Shown one piece after another: positions 62,114 to 64,000 of a stretch of DNA of 64,000 bases (the first letter of the stretch is position 1; the number at the start of each line of letters is the position of its first letter). A model generated the notes under the pieces. That model saw only the letters and a program-made list of their open reading frames with translations, had not been told where the DNA came from and did no database searches. The position numbers were made by a program, and so were the translations under genes. The stretch is taken from contig CAMBMS010000011.1 of the NCBI GenBank assembly GCA_945868845.1, forward strand, positions 1 to 64,000, read 5' to 3'. The stretch comes from Asaia bogorensis (GTDB lineage: Bacteria > Pseudomonadota > Alphaproteobacteria > Acetobacterales > Acetobacteraceae).

Positions 62114-63397
62114 CTAGAAGAACACATAAGCTCGGACCACGACATTTTTGCGGCAGCGGGCGTCGAGCGGCACGGTCGGGTCGATACAAGCGGTATGAAA
62201 AGACCAGCGCGAGACGGAGCCGTCGGTTACCGAATCATAGCATTTCAGCATGGAAACCTCGGTGGGTGTCTGCCGGGGGAACCAGTACCATTCATGGTCG
62301 GGGCGGTAGGTAAAGCGGGTGGTCTCACCAACGCGGTCGTCATAGATCCGGTAATTAGTAATGTAGGGTTGATCCGCGAAGGAGGGCCAGGCGCAGAGCA
62401 CGAAGGGAAACTGTTCGACCGTCTCCATCGGCTTGGCAAGATTAATCGACATGAACCGCCGCGTCATCTTCTGATCGGCCTCTTCCTCCGTGTAATGCTG
62501 CTCGCGGCCGAAATTACGCAGGTTCCGGGTGAGCAGCTCGCGGCAGCGCACACGCCCGCTATTGTCGTTCAAATCGTTATGCACGAGCGTGGCGTAGCGG
62601 GCGTTCACACCTGGGTTCTTATTGTCCTGATCTTCGGTGCGGTCACCCGCGTAATCCTTATCAAAGACGTCATGGTTATAAACCAGCGCATCAGTCGCGC
62701 CCGGGAAGAAATCGAGGAGCAGACTCTCGATCTCGGGGTAGAATACGCATTCTACCGCTGCTGGATCATAGAAATTCTCGCATTTGGACTCGAGGTGCGC
62801 CAGCGAGACACCTAGCTTGTCCATGCATTCGGGGCTGCTGGGCGAGAGGCCGGGATAATATTCGCCGATCCGCCGGGCATCGCGCATCACCTGTGGGAAC
62901 CAAAGATCACGCCGACGGCTATCTTCCTCGTTCTTGCGTAAGATCTTCGCCGCGTCGGCACGCGCCGGGTCGCGCCAAACGGAGTTTGACGGGACCACAG
63001 AGTAGGTCGGCCGCTCATAGACCGTATAAGGCATCGGCAGTGCTAGGCCGCCCGGGGGGGCCTCGATAGAATTATTGCGGCGGATATGGTCCATGCATTC
63101 GTCGTATTTCCGGAACCCAACCCCCCATTTTGTCTTGATCGGCGCGCCTGGGAGGGCGCTCTGGATCATGTCGGTCACGCGCTGACCCTCGCCGTCCGCG
63201 ATCTGGGCAAGCGCACCGTCAAGCGCCGCCGCGGTGCCCCCGTCGCCGTCCCGGGTGAACGCCATATAGGACAGGCCGTCATTCGCAGCGATCGGCGGCG
63301 GCTGTCCCGCAGTACGCTGGAGCGGCGGCACATAGGCCGCCCAGATTTTCTCCGACTCCGCCGCGGCGTTTTGGTTGGTGATGTCGAGCCGGCTCAT
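62114..63397 (-). CDS. CmcJ/NvfI-family oxidoreductase
   Basis: The 427-residue protein fits the family that includes CmcJ (cephamycin 7-methoxylation) and the fungal NvfI/AsaB proteins. Markers are LVYNHDVFDKDY (the H-x-D-like metal pair, about 240-251), ATLVHNDLNDNSGRVRCREL, FMSINLAKPMETVEQFPFVL with CAWPS, and PDHEWYWFPRQTPTEVSMLK followed by CYDS. HTACIDPTVPLDARCRKNVV ends the domain. It is longer than the typical 270-residue member, with an extra N-terminal part of about 110 residues that I do not recognise. It is next to a leftward SDR gene and could form one pathway with it. Confidence 0.75.
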   Translation of the reverse strand: MSRLDITNQNAAAESEKIWAAYVPPLQRTAGQPPPIAANDGLSYMAFTRDGDGGTAAALDGALAQIADGEGQRVTDMIQSALPGAPIKTKWGVGFRKYDECMDHIRRNNSIEAPPGGLALPMPYTVYERPTYSVVPSNSVWRDPARADAAKILRKNEEDSRRRDLWFPQVMRDARRIGEYYPGLSPSSPECMDKLGVSLAHLESKCENFYDPAAVECVFYPEIESLLLDFFPGATDALVYNHDVFDKDYAGDRTEDQDNKNPGVNARYATLVHNDLNDNSGRVRCRELLTRNLRNFGREQHYTEEEADQKMTRRFMSINLAKPMETVEQFPFVLCAWPSFADQPYITNYRIYDDRVGETTRFTYRPDHEWYWFPRQTPTEVSMLKCYDSVTDGSVSRWSFHTACIDPTVPLDARCRKNVVVRAYVFF

Positions 63398-63533
63398 TGT
63401 GCATCTCCGGTGATTTCGATCTTACGGTGCCACATAGGCCGAGCGGTTTCCAGACCGTGATTTTCGGCCGCGCGGCCACGTACCGCGCTTGCCCCGACCG
63501 AAAGGTGTGATTGGCCCCCCAAAGGACGCCGTT

Positions 63534-64000
63534 TCAATAGATCGTGACGCCGCTGTCCACGCTCATGATCTGGCCTGTGGTGATCTCGCTCTCGTCCGAG
63601 GCCAAATACAGTGCCATGTTAGCGATATGAACCGGCTGGCCGGGGCCGAGCAGATGGGCTTCCGCCAATTTTCGGACCGCATCGCCGAACACACCACTGT
63701 CCTCGAATTGTTTTTTTACCCTGGCCGTCAGAGTCATCGACGGCGCGATGGCGTTCACCCGGATTTTGTGCGGCGCATACTCAACCGCCATCGAGCGGGT
63801 CAGCGACGCAATCGCCCCTTTGGCCGCCGTGTAGCAGTCGCGTCCCGGCAGCGCCATTAGCGCCACGTTCGAGGACATGTTGATCACCGAGCCACCACCC
63901 GCCTTGATAATCTCCGGGATGCCGTATTTGCTGCACAGAAAAGTGCCGAACACATCGACCGTCATGCAGCGCCAGAATTCAGAATCGGGCGCCTCGGTGA
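63534..64000 (-). CDS. Short-chain dehydrogenase/reductase, 5' end outside the window
   Basis: The open frame runs to the window edge, so the cofactor-binding N-terminus is missing here. Visible are EFWRCMTVDVFGTFLCSKYG, the catalytic Ser in GGGSVINMSSNVALMA, the complete Y-x3-K in RDCYTAAKGAIASLTRSMAV, and NAIAPSMTLTARVKKQF. The C-terminus has SDESEITTGQIMSVDSGVTI. All visible active-site residues are canonical. The gene continues leftward in sense from beyond 64000 and its stop is at 63534. Confidence 0.85.
   Translation of the reverse strand, partial: TEAPDSEFWRCMTVDVFGTFLCSKYGIPEIIKAGGGSVINMSSNVALMALPGRDCYTAAKGAIASLTRSMAVEYAPHKIRVNAIAPSMTLTARVKKQFEDSGVFGDAVRKLAEAHLLGPGQPVHIANMALYLASDESEITTGQIMSVDSGVTIY

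Overview
The window looks like chromosomal DNA of a GC-rich alphaproteobacterium, most likely in or near the Acetobacteraceae/Rhodospirillales. The basis is gene content and order, judged by eye: a GapR nucleoid protein, a tlpA divergent from argH followed by a tiny LptM-type lipoprotein gene, lysA and a DUF4175 remnant, hflK-hflC-degP next to apbC, and GC-rich palindromes between genes. No rRNA, phage, plasmid origin or CRISPR array was seen. One tRNA (Gly, anticodon TCC) is present.

Layout. 1-5.6 kb: an IS630-type transposase tail, gapR, a glycosyltransferase, an alpha/beta hydrolase, an NAD-dependent epimerase-like gene, a TPR protein, a class-I glutamine amidotransferase-like hydrolase and a wrecked MFS transporter. 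5.7-8.4 kb: rho and ahcY. 8.4-11.5 kb: a decayed gene, then hisI and two COG0523 (CobW-type) metallochaperone GTPases behind a near-perfect Zur-box palindrome, which reads as a zinc-starvation operon. 11.5-16.9 kb: hemW, a broken ybaK-type gene, a hydrolase, a DUF2244 protein, nth, an AT-rich gap and trpS. 17-32 kb: an accessory catabolic block with a TcuA-like flavoprotein, two AtuA-type proteins, two family III CoA-transferases, a PhyH-type dioxygenase, a second TcuA-like flavoprotein, a TPP enzyme of the 2-hydroxyacyl-CoA lyase/oxalyl-CoA decarboxylase branch, a thioesterase, a DAO-type oxidase and a MetY fused to a CoA-binding domain. 32-45 kb: an FMN reductase, two nitroreductases, NfuA-type protein, a DHA2 exporter, clpB, a MOSC protein, argB, a three-gene operon (enoyl-CoA hydratase, amidohydrolase, SDR), a SCO protein and several gene remnants. 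45-58 kb: the periplasmic protease and quality-control block (degP, hflC, hflK), apbC, tlpA, argH-lptM-lysA and a complete TRAP transporter. 58-64 kb: an IS3 remnant, a cupin, tRNA-Gly, an HlyD/EmrA-type adaptor, crcB, a small lipoprotein, a CmcJ/NvfI-family enzyme and an SDR cut by the window end.

How the genes may work together. The strongest candidate for an undescribed system is 23.6-29.8 kb. A PhyH dioxygenase, a formyl-CoA-transferase-like enzyme and a 2-hydroxyacyl-CoA-lyase-like enzyme would together make an alpha-oxidation route: CoA loading, 2-hydroxylation, then C1 removal as formyl-CoA, whose CoA could be reused by the transferase. The substrate is unknown and this remains an inference from family identity and gene order. 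The second coherent unit is the Zur-box hisI-cobW-cobW operon.

Genome decay is a theme. At least eight remnants (MFS, a TPR-like gene, ybaK, a cold-shock-like stub, a COG3904-type gene, GT87, DUF4175 and three IS fragments) sit between intact housekeeping genes. This suggests a genome that has recently gained IS elements or lost selection on accessory functions.
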